A stretch of DNA of 18,142 nucleotides. Source: Natrialbaceae archaeon. Lineage in GTDB: Archaea; Halobacteriota; Halobacteria; Halobacteriales; Natrialbaceae. The translations under genes and the position numbers were made by a program. A model generated the notes under the pieces. That model was not told the DNA's origin, ran no database searches, and was given only the letters and a program-made list of their open reading frames with translations. This document shows, piece after piece, positions 7,244 through 15,092 of the stretch (position 1 is the stretch's first letter; every line of letters starts with the position of its first letter). Where the stretch lies: NCBI GenBank assembly GCA_003552325.1, contig PUKM01000130.1, positions 1 to 18,142 on the forward strand, in the 5' to 3' direction.

Positions 7244-8407
7244 ATGGAAACGGACCGAGTCGCAATCATCGGCGCGTCGATGACGAACTTCGGCCAGCGT
7301 GAGGCATGGATTCGGGATCTGTTGGCCGAGGCTGGCATCGCCTGTCTCGAGGATAGCGGCGTCGAACCGGAGGCCATCGATCACTGTTACGTCTCGAACA
7401 TGTCGAGTGGCGAGTTCGAGGGGCAGGGCGGTATCATGAACATGCTCGCTCACGATCTCGGGTTGCTTCCCGCCTACACCCAGCGGGTCGACCAGACCTC
7501 CTCGAGCGGCGGGGCCGGAATATACGCCGCCTGGCAGTCGATCGCCAGCGGTGCCAGTGAGATGACGCTACTCGTCGGTGGCGAGAAGATGACCCACCGA
7601 ACGACGGGCGAATCGACCGACATCATCGCGTCGATCACGCACCCGGATGAGTACAAACACGGCGTCACACTGCCGTCGTTCGCCGGGATGACTGCCCGAC
7701 ACTATCTCGAGCGGTTTGACGCCCCGCGTGAGAGTCTGGCAAAGGTGGCGGTGAAAAACCACAAAAACGGGGTCGACAACCCACACGCACAGTTCAGAAA
7801 GGAAGTCGACCTCGAGACCGTGCTCGAGTCACCAATCGTCGCTGATCCGCTTCGGTTGTACGACTTCTGTCCCATCACCGATGGCAGTGCCGCACTGTTG
7901 TTCTGTCCAGAATCGGTCGCAGAGAGCTACACCGACGAGTACGCGATCGTGTCGGGAATCGCCGGCGCAACGGACACTCACGTCGTCCACGAACGGCCGG
8001 ACCCCACCGTCATGAACGGCGTCGTCGAGAGTGGGCAAGCGGCGTACGAACTGAGTGGGTACGGCCCTGACGATATCGACGTCGCCGAACTCCACGATAT
8101 GTTCACGATCCTCGAATTCTTGCAGATGGAAGGTCTTGGATTCGCCGCACAAGGGACGGCCTGGGAACTCGTCGAGGACGGGGTGACGGACCGAGACACA
8201 GGACGGCTGCCAATCAACACCTCTGGGGGGTTAAAATCCAAGGGCCACCCGCTCGGCGCGAGTGGTGTTGCCCAGGGTGTCGAGATTTACGAGCAATTGA
8301 CGAACACGGCTGGCCCGCGTCAGGTCGATGCTGAGGTGGGATTGTGCTGTAACGTCGGTGGCTTTGGAAACTGTGTAATCACGACGATCATGGAGGCCGC
8401 ACAATGA
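7244..8407 (+). CDS. Thiolase-fold acyl-CoA enzyme with Ser in place of the nucleophilic Cys
   Basis: A 387-residue protein of the archaeal/SCP2-type thiolase branch. The fold is clear from VAIIGASMTNFG at the N-terminus, the SSSGGAGIYAAW helix start (86-97), ELHDMF (282-287), NTSGGLKSKGHPLGASG (325-341, with His335) and CCNVGGFGN near 368-376. The usual CASG nucleophile motif aligns with Ser86-Ser87-Ser88-Gly89, so the acyl-accepting Cys appears to be Ser86, while the HD and GHP motifs and a C-terminal Cys remain. This argues against plain acetoacetyl-CoA thiolysis; an aldolase-like or condensation reaction is possible. The TGA overlaps the DUF35 ATG as ATGA, consistent with a two-subunit complex. 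Automated annotation would probably call it acetyl-CoA acetyltransferase. Confidence 0.85.
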   Translation: METDRVAIIGASMTNFGQREAWIRDLLAEAGIACLEDSGVEPEAIDHCYVSNMSSGEFEGQGGIMNMLAHDLGLLPAYTQRVDQTSSSGGAGIYAAWQSIASGASEMTLLVGGEKMTHRTTGESTDIIASITHPDEYKHGVTLPSFAGMTARHYLERFDAPRESLAKVAVKNHKNGVDNPHAQFRKEVDLETVLESPIVADPLRLYDFCPITDGSAALLFCPESVAESYTDEYAIVSGIAGATDTHVVHERPDPTVMNGVVESGQAAYELSGYGPDDIDVAELHDMFTILEFLQMEGLGFAAQGTAWELVEDGVTDRDTGRLPINTSGGLKSKGHPLGASGVAQGVEIYEQLTNTAGPRQVDAEVGLCCNVGGFGNCVITTIMEAAQ

Positions 8408-8796
8408 GTGATGAAACGCAAGCGGAACCTGGATTGATCGCGTACGAGTACGCCGACGGCTCCGTTGGCTTTCCGGGCCATCACCTCGGACTCGATGGCG
8501 AAGAGCCCGTCGGGACCATCGACTTGCGTGAGGAGACGGCAACCATCGTCACCTGGACGACGAGTACCGCTACGCCGCCAGGGGTTCGCGAACCGAACCA
8601 CCTCGCAATCGTCGAATTTGAGCTCGAGGACGTCGACACCCCAGTTCGCGCGCTGGGTCAACTCACGACCGGGGATGTCGAAAGTGGTGACCCCGTTCGC
8701 CCGGTGTACGCCGAAGAACTCCGGGACCCAAATACGGGCATCAAAGCCGGTTCCGCTCAGGCGTGGGACGGTTATCGGTTCGAGCCACTCGAGTGA
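8404..8796 (+). CDS. DUF35-type OB-fold acyl-CoA-associated protein without a zinc ribbon
   Basis: A 130-residue partner of the upstream thiolase. The central part (about 35-110) has the OB-fold pattern of DUF35 proteins: a Gly-Thr/Val-rich first strand, an aromatic TWTTST segment, PNHLAIVEFEL, a second strand with VRALGQL, and the SGDPVRPVYAEEL end. DUF35 proteins normally carry an N-terminal rubredoxin-like zinc ribbon with four Cys; this protein has no Cys at all, only a short N-terminal IAYEYADGSVGFPGHHLG stretch in that position. In archaeal mevalonate synthesis a DUF35 protein holds thiolase and HMG-CoA synthase together. Here no HMG-CoA synthase is adjacent, so a dedicated two-protein complex is likelier. 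Start and stop are unambiguous from the coupling to the upstream gene. Confidence 0.8.
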   Translation: MSDETQAEPGLIAYEYADGSVGFPGHHLGLDGEEPVGTIDLREETATIVTWTTSTATPPGVREPNHLAIVEFELEDVDTPVRALGQLTTGDVESGDPVRPVYAEELRDPNTGIKAGSAQAWDGYRFEPLE

Positions 8797-8841
8797 CCGA
8801 GGTGTGACGCAGAAAGCGCTCCTCGAGTAGTAGGTTTGAGA

Positions 8842-9585
8842 TTACTCGTCGTCGTTCGAATCGTCTTCGTCGTCTCCACCCTCGTTGTCGGTGTCATCGT
8901 CTGACGAACTCGCTGGATCAGCCGTGTCTTCATCAGCCGTCTCGTCGGACCCGTACTGGTCTTTGAGCGTCTCGAGTTCGGCATCGACGTCGACATCGAT
9001 CGGATCTGACGCCTCCTCGGACCCATCCTCATTTGCACTCGACTCGTGGGATCCATCAGCGACATCGATGTCGATACGGTGTGTCTCACGATCTTCAGCC
9101 GACGTCTCAGCACGGTCGAGGCTTGCCGAAAGCCGGTCTTCCAGGTCGCGTCGAAGCCGCCGGGCATCCTCGAGCAGTTCACGCGTTCCATCGTCGACGT
9201 CCATCGTGTCGTCCGAAACCGCGCTCTGGAGTTCGGTGAGGGCCCGGTCGAGATGGGTCAACGTCGTTTCACGAACCTCACTCGAGCGACGACGCGTTCG
9301 GTCGGTGACGTCCGTGGCGACCCCACGGGCTTCGCGCTCAGTACGGGCGAGTTTGAGCGTCCGACGGAACGCTTTCAGTGCCCGAATGTTGGCCTCGAGG
9401 AGGGCGATCATCGCGGGGATAGCGACCTGATCCCCAAAACGCAAGACTTCCTCAGGACGAGGCGGGCGAAAGAGCCCCGGTGGTCTCGGTTGTCTCCGTT
9501 CGTCCTCGAGCGCACCCTGGAGGTCGCCTAACGTGTCGGTAAGGTCACGGAGTATGTCGGCGAGTTCCTCATCACGGTCGTCCAT
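8842..9585 (-). CDS. Conserved haloarchaeal protein with helical core and acidic tail
   Basis: A 247-residue protein of unknown function that resembles a family I recall from haloarchaea but cannot number with certainty. Residues 1-30 are an acidic amphipathic helix. A short Pro/Arg-rich linker (RQPRPPGLFRPPRPEE) leads into EVLRFGDQVAIPAMIALLEANIRALKAF, the most conserved-looking part, then Arg-rich helices to about 165. The last 75 residues are low-complexity Asp/Glu/Ser and probably disordered. No enzyme motif or convincing membrane helix is present, although the AIPAMIALLEAN segment could touch a membrane. It converges with the DUF35 gene, 45 bases away, and diverges from the HTR-like gene. 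A T-rich stretch about 25-30 bases before the ATG may be its promoter. Confidence 0.75.
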   Translation of the reverse strand: MDDRDEELADILRDLTDTLGDLQGALEDERRQPRPPGLFRPPRPEEVLRFGDQVAIPAMIALLEANIRALKAFRRTLKLARTEREARGVATDVTDRTRRRSSEVRETTLTHLDRALTELQSAVSDDTMDVDDGTRELLEDARRLRRDLEDRLSASLDRAETSAEDRETHRIDIDVADGSHESSANEDGSEEASDPIDVDVDAELETLKDQYGSDETADEDTADPASSSDDDTDNEGGDDEDDSNDDE

Positions 9586-9675
9586 ACCATCACTGTGTGC
9601 TCCGCGATGAAAAAAAGGCCGATTGGCATGGGGGTCAAAAACCTAAAACCACGTTTCTATCCAATACGAACGTAG

Positions 9676-9712
9676 TTATATAAACGATGGCCACAATTTT
9701 TATTACAATTTA
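9676..9712 (+). promoter_or_regulatory. AT-rich promoter region of the HTR-like gene
   Basis: TTATATAAAC (9676-9685) is a strong TATA-like box about 50 bases before the ATG at 9731. A second AT-rich box, TTTTTATTA (9697-9705), lies about 30 bases before it. ACAATTT occurs twice, at 9693-9699 and 9705-9711, exactly 12 bases apart. Either box could drive the gene; the distal one would give a leader of roughly 20 bases. The region is far more AT-rich than the rest of the window. Confidence 0.5.
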
Positions 9713-9730
9713 CAACAACAGTGAGAATGA

Positions 9731-10384
9731 ATGCAAGGTGAGCCGACAGCTGCCTCGAGTGCGGCGTTTGCAAACGCACTAGCCACGCTGAAACGCGACG
9801 GATGTAATATCCTCGTCGTTGGACGCGGTGTGGCGATGGCTCACGAGGCGGTCTGTCAGCGGTTTCTCGATCCCGACGGGAACGAGAATCGCCCCCGACT
9901 CATCGTTACTGCCCCCAAAACGAGGTACAGGGGCCACGGCTGTGTGGCGATGGGTAGTGAGCAGACGGAAACGACGGTCGTAGAATACACTCCACCGAGC
10001 CCGGACAGCCCAACAGACGCTCGCCCATCCGGTGACCAACTCACCTCCCTCGGCACCGACGTGATCGAAGCCGTTTCCAGCATGGAATCGGCGGATACCC
10101 CTGAACCTGGCCAACTCCGTGTGTGTGCCGACTCACTCGTGCCGTTGTTGAGCGAACACGACACCAAAGCGGTATTCAAACTCCTCCATCTCACAACGAC
10201 GGCTATCAAACGAGTCAGCGGGATGGGGCACTATCACCTCCCTCTCTCGCGCGACCACGATGCGGTCAGTGTCCTCGAGCCACTGTTCGACGCGATCCTC
10301 GAAGTGAGGGTTCGCAATGACGAACTCCAGCAACGCTGGGAAATTCGTGACCACGATGTCGAAAGCGAGTGGATCGAGCTGTAG
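9731..10384 (+). CDS. HTR-like protein (haloarchaeal degenerate RecA/KaiC-type domain)
   Basis: A 217-residue protein that I match, from memory of its pattern, to the haloarchaeal proteins annotated HTR-like (DUF7504-type). Residues 12-60 read FANALATLKRDGCNILVVG, then an AHEAVCQRFL helix and RPRLIVTAP, which resembles strand-helix-strand of a P-loop RecA/KaiC fold. The Walker A GxxxxGK[ST] is absent (GRGVAMAHEA instead), so ATP binding is doubtful. The C-terminal half contains a LRVCADSLVPLLSEHD strand-helix unit, GHYHLPLSRDHD and a final strand EVRVRN. A signalling or regulatory role is inferred only from the family name. The gene is monocistronic by spacing and has its own AT-rich promoter. 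Confidence 0.65.
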   Translation: MQGEPTAASSAAFANALATLKRDGCNILVVGRGVAMAHEAVCQRFLDPDGNENRPRLIVTAPKTRYRGHGCVAMGSEQTETTVVEYTPPSPDSPTDARPSGDQLTSLGTDVIEAVSSMESADTPEPGQLRVCADSLVPLLSEHDTKAVFKLLHLTTTAIKRVSGMGHYHLPLSRDHDAVSVLEPLFDAILEVRVRNDELQQRWEIRDHDVESEWIEL

Positions 10385-10476
10385 TGCGGTTCGTTTGTCG
10401 CGCCCCGCTACGTTCCTCAGGAGACGGACCTGATAGCACCACGTTGGTCACCGTTCGGTCCCCAGTGGCTCGAGGG

Positions 10477-10482
10477 TTTATC
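10477..10482 (+). promoter_or_regulatory. TATA-like promoter of the alcohol dehydrogenase gene
   Basis: TTTATC, flanked by GGG and CCG, is centred about 26 bases before the ATG at 10506. No Shine-Dalgarno sequence lies before the start, so a leaderless transcript is expected. Confidence 0.45.
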
Positions 10483-10495
10483 CCGCTACACGGTA

Positions 10496-10507
10496 ATGCT
10501 CGAGCAT
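10496..10507. promoter_or_regulatory. Perfect 12-base palindrome spanning the alcohol dehydrogenase start
   Basis: ATGCTCGAGCAT is a perfect palindrome containing the CTCGAG hexamer and ending within the start codon of the dehydrogenase gene. It could be an operator or a 5' mRNA structure, but CTCGAG is so common here that chance is a strong alternative. Confidence 0.25.
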
Positions 10508-11615
10508 GCGCGCCTGTGTACTCGAGGCGTACGGCGAGCCACTCGCCGTTACGTCCGTTCCGGAGCCGACGAACACCGCAAACGGCGTCGTCCTCGACGT
10601 CGAAGCCTGTGGAATCTGTCGAAGCGACTGGCACGCCTGGCAAGGCCACGGTGAATGGGCGAACGACCAGGTGCCACTGGGGCAAATTCTGGGTCACGAA
10701 CCGGTCGGTCGCGTCCTCGAGGTCGGAGCACACGTCGAAACCCTCGAGCCAGACGATCGGGTCGCTGTGCCGTTCTCTCTCGGCGATGGCACCTGTCAGG
10801 CGTGTCGACGCGGCCACGGGAACGTCTGTCTCGAAGGGTACGGACTGGGATTCGAGTCTCGACTGCCGGGGGCGTTCGCCCAACGCTTGCAGGTTCCGCA
10901 TGCAGATTTCAACCTGACGAAAGTTCCCGAGGACATTCCCACGAGCGCGGTTGCAGCCCTCGGTTGTCGGTATACGACGGCGTTTCACGCCCTCACCGGA
11001 CGAGTGACCATCCAGGATAACGACTGGGTCGTCGTCCACGGCTGTGGCGGGTTGGGAGTGGCCGCCGTCCAGATCGCGACTGCACTCGGCGCACGGGTCC
11101 TGGCTGTCGACGTTCGCGAACCGGCGCTCGAGTTGGCAAGCCGGCTGGGTGCCGAAGCGGTTATCGATGCGAGCGGCCTCGAGCCTGCAACGGGGCCGGC
11201 GTCTGGCTCCGACAAGAAGGGAGAAACGGTCCCGGCAGCCGTTCGGTCGACCACCGACGGCGGCGCCCACGTGTCGATAGATGCCCTGGGTCGGGCTGAA
11301 ACCTGCCGAAACAGTCTGGGCTCACTCCGGCCACGTGGGACGCACGTTCAGCTCGGCCTCACGACCTCGGCGGAAAAAGGAATGATTCCGATTCCGGTCG
11401 ACGAACTCACGCGATGGGAGCGTAGCTTTGTGGGTTCGCGGGGCATGCCACCCTCACGGTACGGCGAATTACTCGCGTTGATCGACGCTGGCACACTCGA
11501 TCCGTCGGCGGTAGTCACGGCCGAGGTTGGACTCGAGGACGTCTCCGATCGGCTGGCCGCAATGACGACCTACGATACCGACGGGATCGAGGTCGTGACC
11601 GATTTCTCGGCGTGA
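10506..11615 (+). CDS. Zinc-dependent alcohol dehydrogenase (MDR family)
   Basis: A 369-residue medium-chain dehydrogenase/reductase that oxidises an alcohol with NAD(P)+. The catalytic domain has CGICRSDWH with Cys38 as zinc ligand, GHEPVGRV with His64-Glu65, and ALGCRYTTAFH with Cys154. The Rossmann nucleotide site is HGCGGLGVAAV at about 178-188, followed by VLAVDVRE, where the acidic residue after the second strand favours NAD(H). In the structural-zinc lobe, GDGTCQACRRGHGNVC keeps Cys97, Cys100 and Cys108, but the first expected Cys is Asp94, so that zinc site is altered; I believe this recurs in related haloarchaeal proteins. A linker of about 20 residues (224-243) rich in Gly, Ser and charge is inserted after the Rossmann core begins. 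The substrate is unknown. Confidence 0.9.
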   Translation: MRACVLEAYGEPLAVTSVPEPTNTANGVVLDVEACGICRSDWHAWQGHGEWANDQVPLGQILGHEPVGRVLEVGAHVETLEPDDRVAVPFSLGDGTCQACRRGHGNVCLEGYGLGFESRLPGAFAQRLQVPHADFNLTKVPEDIPTSAVAALGCRYTTAFHALTGRVTIQDNDWVVVHGCGGLGVAAVQIATALGARVLAVDVREPALELASRLGAEAVIDASGLEPATGPASGSDKKGETVPAAVRSTTDGGAHVSIDALGRAETCRNSLGSLRPRGTHVQLGLTTSAEKGMIPIPVDELTRWERSFVGSRGMPPSRYGELLALIDAGTLDPSAVVTAEVGLEDVSDRLAAMTTYDTDGIEVVTDFSA

Positions 11616-11674
11616 ACTCGACACACGATCCGACACGCAAACGCTGATACGTCTCCGGTCCACAGAGGGCAGTG

Positions 11675-14449
11675 ATGGATGGGGACGACCCTGGAGAAGC
11701 CCTGGCTGAATTCGCGGGGGAACTTCCGTTCGATCCCGAAACGACCAGGATCACTGATCGGGAGGTCTTCGAGTTACTCGAACCGAGTGTCAGAGCCTGG
11801 TGGCTCGAGGCCTTCGGCGAGTACGTCCCCGAGAACGAGGGCTTTTTTACACCACCGCAGGCCGCTGCTATTCCGCACATCCACGCGGGGGAGAACACAC
11901 TCATTTGTGCGCCCACCGGATCGGGGAAAACACTCGCGTCGTTTACCGCGATTATCAACGAACTCTTTGCCCGGAGTCGAACGGATTCGGGACTCGAGAA
12001 CAGCGTCTACTGCCTCTATATCTCGCCACTCAAATCCCTGGCGAACGACATCCACCGCAATCTCGAGATCCCACTCGAGGGGATCGAATCGATCCTCGAG
12101 GAACGGACGGAAGACGAGGACGGGCCATCGATTCGCCACGCGATCCGACACGGGGATACCACCTCCTACGAGCGCCAGAAGATGCTCGAGACGACGCCAC
12201 ACATCCTCAACACGACGCCGGAGACCTTCGCTATCCTGCTCAACTCGCCGAAGTTCCGAGAGAAATTACGGACCGTCGAGTACGTCATCGTCGACGAGAT
12301 TCACTCCCTGGCAGCGAACAAACGGGGGACCCACCTCACCGTCAGCCTCGAGCGCTTGGCGGCGATGGTCGACCACGACCTCACCCGTATCGGGTGTTCG
12401 GCGACGGTCGAACCGCTCTCACAGATCGCCGACTTTCTCGTGGGCGGTGAACGCACCGAAGACGGCTTCGAACCACGGCCCTGTTCGATCGTCGACGCCC
12501 GGTTCGCCAGGGACTTCGACCTGGCCCTCGAGTGTCCGGCAGACGACCTGATCAACACTCCGCGTGAGCTCGTCCAGGAACGGTTCTATCGACAGTTACA
12601 CGACCACATCCAGGCCCACACGAATACGCTGATCTTCACCAACACACGGTCGGGGGCCGAGCGCGTTCTGCACAACCTCCGTGAACGATTTTCGGCGTAC
12701 GACGAGTCGAACTCCGGCTGTCATCACGGCAGCCTCTCGAAGGACGTACGCCATCGAATCGAGTCGGATCTGAAGGCAGGCACCCTCGACGTCGTCACGT
12801 CGTCGACCAGCCTCGAGCTCGGCATCGACATGCCACACGTCGACCTCGTGATCCAGGTCGGCTCACCGAAATCTGTTGCTGCACTCTTACAACGGGTCGG
12901 CCGGGCCGGCCACCGCGTCGGCCAGACCGTCACCGGTCGCGTGATCGCCCTCGATCGTGACGAACTGCTCGAGTGTACGGCGATGGTAAAAAAGGCCGAA
13001 GAAGGGTTCGTCGATTCGGTTTCGATTCCCGAGAAGGCACAGGACGTGGCTGCCCAGCACGTCTATGGCATGGCCATTGCCTCAGTGCGGCCCGAACGCG
13101 AGATCCGAGCGATCCTTAGACGAGCCTATCCGTACCGCCACTACGATGGGGACGACTGGGACCAGTTGCTCCGCTATCTCACTGCAGACTACGCCGGAAT
13201 GGAAGATCGGAACGTGTACGCCAAGGTCTGGCGCGATACGAACGACCCGCCGGATGGTGACTACCACTACGAGGAGTTCCCGGTCGGTGAGCCGTTGATG
13301 GGCAAGCGCGGTCGCCTCGCCCGCGTCATCTACATGACCAACATCGGGACCATCCCCGATTCGTTTACCTGTGACGTCCGCACCCGCTCGACGGGCGACT
13401 GGGTTGGCCAACTCGACGAAGACTACCTCGACACCCTCGAGAAAGGAGACGTATTCGTCCTCGGGGGCGACCATTTCGAGTACCGCTATCGGCGTGGATC
13501 GAACGTATACGTCGATCGGACCCATGACAGGCCGACGGTTCCCTCGTGGTTTTCAGAACGACTCCCCCTCTCCCCGGATATGGCCCGGGAACTGCTGGCG
13601 TTTCAAGGGGACCTCCTTGCCCATTACGAAACGGGGGGTGCGTCACGCGTCCGAGCCTGGTTACGCCGGCTCCCGATCGACGACACCAGCGTTCGCGCCA
13701 TCTCGAGGCTGCTCGAACACCAGTGTCGGTACGCCGGTCCCGAGAGCCTAAGTACCCATGACCGGCTGTCGATCGAAGTCGAGCGTGATCGGGATGCCTA
13801 CGCCAGACACTACTACGTCCACGCCTGTTTCGGTCGGCAGGTCAACGACGGACTGTCACGGGTAGTCGCGTATCGCTGTGCCCAGGAGATCACCGCGGAC
13901 ATCAAAGTGGCCGTTGCCGATCACGGCTTCGTGTTGACCATGCCGCTCAACCGCAAGGTCGACTTACCGGGACTGCTCGAGGACCTCTCGAGTGAAGCGG
14001 TCAGAGACGGCCTCGAGCAGGCACTCCAGGGAACAGACTTGCTTCAGCGATATTTCCGGATCAACGCGACCCGGTCGCTGATGATCCTCAAACGGTACAA
14101 AGGATACGAGAAATCGGCCAGTGAACAACAGGTCTCCAGTGAGATGCTCCTTGGATTCGCGACCGATCTCGAGGACTTCGCCGTCATCGAAGAGACCTAC
14201 CGAGAGCTACTCGAGGATAAACTCGCCGTCGAGGAGATTGAATCGATCGTCGAACGCCTCGAAGCCGGCGATCTCTCCTGTTCGCGTCGGCTCGTCGAGT
14301 CACCGACGCCGCGAGCGTTCGGCCTCGCGACGCTCTCGGCCAGCGACGTGGTACTGGCCGAGGACGAAAGCGCCGTCCTGGAGGCGTTCCATGCCCACGT
14401 CCTCGAGGAAATCGGCGAGGAACCGGTTTCGGCAGTCGATTCGGGATAA
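11675..14449 (+). CDS. lhr: Lhr-type ATP-dependent helicase
   Basis: A large superfamily 2 helicase of the Lhr core type (924 residues from the ATG at 11675), probably a 3'-5' DNA or DNA-RNA helicase acting in repair or at stalled forks. Helicase domain 1 has the Q motif FTPPQAAAIP (about 58-67), Walker A APTGSGKT (79-86), DEIH (207-210) and SAT (242-244). Domain 2 has FTNTRSGAE, the SSTSLELGIDMPHVDLV element and QRVGRAGH (406-413). The remaining 500 residues are the winged-helix and Lhr-specific parts. The GAGGG at 11665-11669, five bases before the ATG, is a plausible Shine-Dalgarno sequence and favours ATG over a GTG one codon earlier. It follows the dehydrogenase by 59 bases and precedes a regulator by 49. 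Confidence 0.94.
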   Translation: MDGDDPGEALAEFAGELPFDPETTRITDREVFELLEPSVRAWWLEAFGEYVPENEGFFTPPQAAAIPHIHAGENTLICAPTGSGKTLASFTAIINELFARSRTDSGLENSVYCLYISPLKSLANDIHRNLEIPLEGIESILEERTEDEDGPSIRHAIRHGDTTSYERQKMLETTPHILNTTPETFAILLNSPKFREKLRTVEYVIVDEIHSLAANKRGTHLTVSLERLAAMVDHDLTRIGCSATVEPLSQIADFLVGGERTEDGFEPRPCSIVDARFARDFDLALECPADDLINTPRELVQERFYRQLHDHIQAHTNTLIFTNTRSGAERVLHNLRERFSAYDESNSGCHHGSLSKDVRHRIESDLKAGTLDVVTSSTSLELGIDMPHVDLVIQVGSPKSVAALLQRVGRAGHRVGQTVTGRVIALDRDELLECTAMVKKAEEGFVDSVSIPEKAQDVAAQHVYGMAIASVRPEREIRAILRRAYPYRHYDGDDWDQLLRYLTADYAGMEDRNVYAKVWRDTNDPPDGDYHYEEFPVGEPLMGKRGRLARVIYMTNIGTIPDSFTCDVRTRSTGDWVGQLDEDYLDTLEKGDVFVLGGDHFEYRYRRGSNVYVDRTHDRPTVPSWFSERLPLSPDMARELLAFQGDLLAHYETGGASRVRAWLRRLPIDDTSVRAISRLLEHQCRYAGPESLSTHDRLSIEVERDRDAYARHYYVHACFGRQVNDGLSRVVAYRCAQEITADIKVAVADHGFVLTMPLNRKVDLPGLLEDLSSEAVRDGLEQALQGTDLLQRYFRINATRSLMILKRYKGYEKSASEQQVSSEMLLGFATDLEDFAVIEETYRELLEDKLAVEEIESIVERLEAGDLSCSRRLVESPTPRAFGLATLSASDVVLAEDESAVLEAFHAHVLEEIGEEPVSAVDSG

Positions 14450-14498
14450 TCGGTACGCGACCGAAACGACCACGGCCTCGGCTCGAGAAGAGCCTCTC

Positions 14499-15017
14499 AT
14501 GACACAGGAGCCAGCCGACGACACCTGGGACTTCTCCCGGCGCGACGTCGCCATCCTCGAGGAACTCGCCCGCGACCCACAAATATCGGCGCGTGAATTG
14601 ACTGGCGTCCTCGAGGAGGCCTACGACATCGACGTCTCCCACGTCACAGTCAGTGAATCGATTCGGCGGATGCGCGAAGCGGGCGTCTTCCGAGAAGCGA
14701 TTATTCCGAACGAGGCCTACTACGTGTTCGCACTGTTCGAGTTTAAATTCGATCCAGCGGGCTTTGAGTCGGGCTGGCGCGATGCTATGGAACACATTCG
14801 CGACGATCGGCACACGCTGTTTTTCTTCCTGGCCGATGGCGAATACCAGTGGAAAACCGTCATGATGTTTCCCGATCCGGCATCCGTTTCGCGCTGGATC
14901 CACGAGTGTTACAAAGACCACGGCGAGGTCATCGCCAACATCCGCAATTCAGCCGTCCACAACGTATTAAAGTTCGAGACGGACCCGGCTATTTTCGAGG
15001 CATTGTACGAGGAGTAG
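14499..15017 (+). CDS. Winged-helix transcriptional regulator, Lrp/AsnC-like
   Basis: A 172-residue DNA-binding protein. Residues 11-66 form a winged helix-turn-helix: SRRDVAILEELARDPQIS, then ARELTGVLEEAYDIDVSHVTVSESIRRMREAGVF, with the recognition helix in HVTVSESIRRMR. The rest has alternating strands and helices (YVFALFEFKF, DRHTLFFFLADGEYQWKTVMMF, then a C-terminal helix with SAVHNVLKF), recalling the ligand or dimer domain of Lrp relatives but not clearly RAM. The same frame is open far upstream inside the helicase gene, but the ATG at 14499 is the only start that gives a regulator-like N-terminus. It follows the helicase stop by 49 bases on the same strand, so they may be co-transcribed. 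The target and effector are unknown. Confidence 0.85.
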   Translation: MTQEPADDTWDFSRRDVAILEELARDPQISARELTGVLEEAYDIDVSHVTVSESIRRMREAGVFREAIIPNEAYYVFALFEFKFDPAGFESGWRDAMEHIRDDRHTLFFFLADGEYQWKTVMMFPDPASVSRWIHECYKDHGEVIANIRNSAVHNVLKFETDPAIFEALYEE

Positions 15018-15092
15018 GGGTGTCGTTGCCTCGAGTAATGGGTCCGTACTCACCCGAACGGCTATGTGCTCGGTTCGCATGCGTTTGGGGAG

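Noticed and set aside
10266..11270. Long minus-strand ORF (334 codons) opposite the alcohol dehydrogenase gene
   Set aside because: It mirrors the GC-rich codons of a well-supported gene, its protein is Arg-rich with no recognisable motif, and it also overlaps the HTR-like gene end.
14121..14498. Upstream extension of the Lrp-like regulator inside the helicase gene
   Set aside because: The added residues are a Ser/Arg-rich shadow of the helicase reading frame and do not look like a protein domain.
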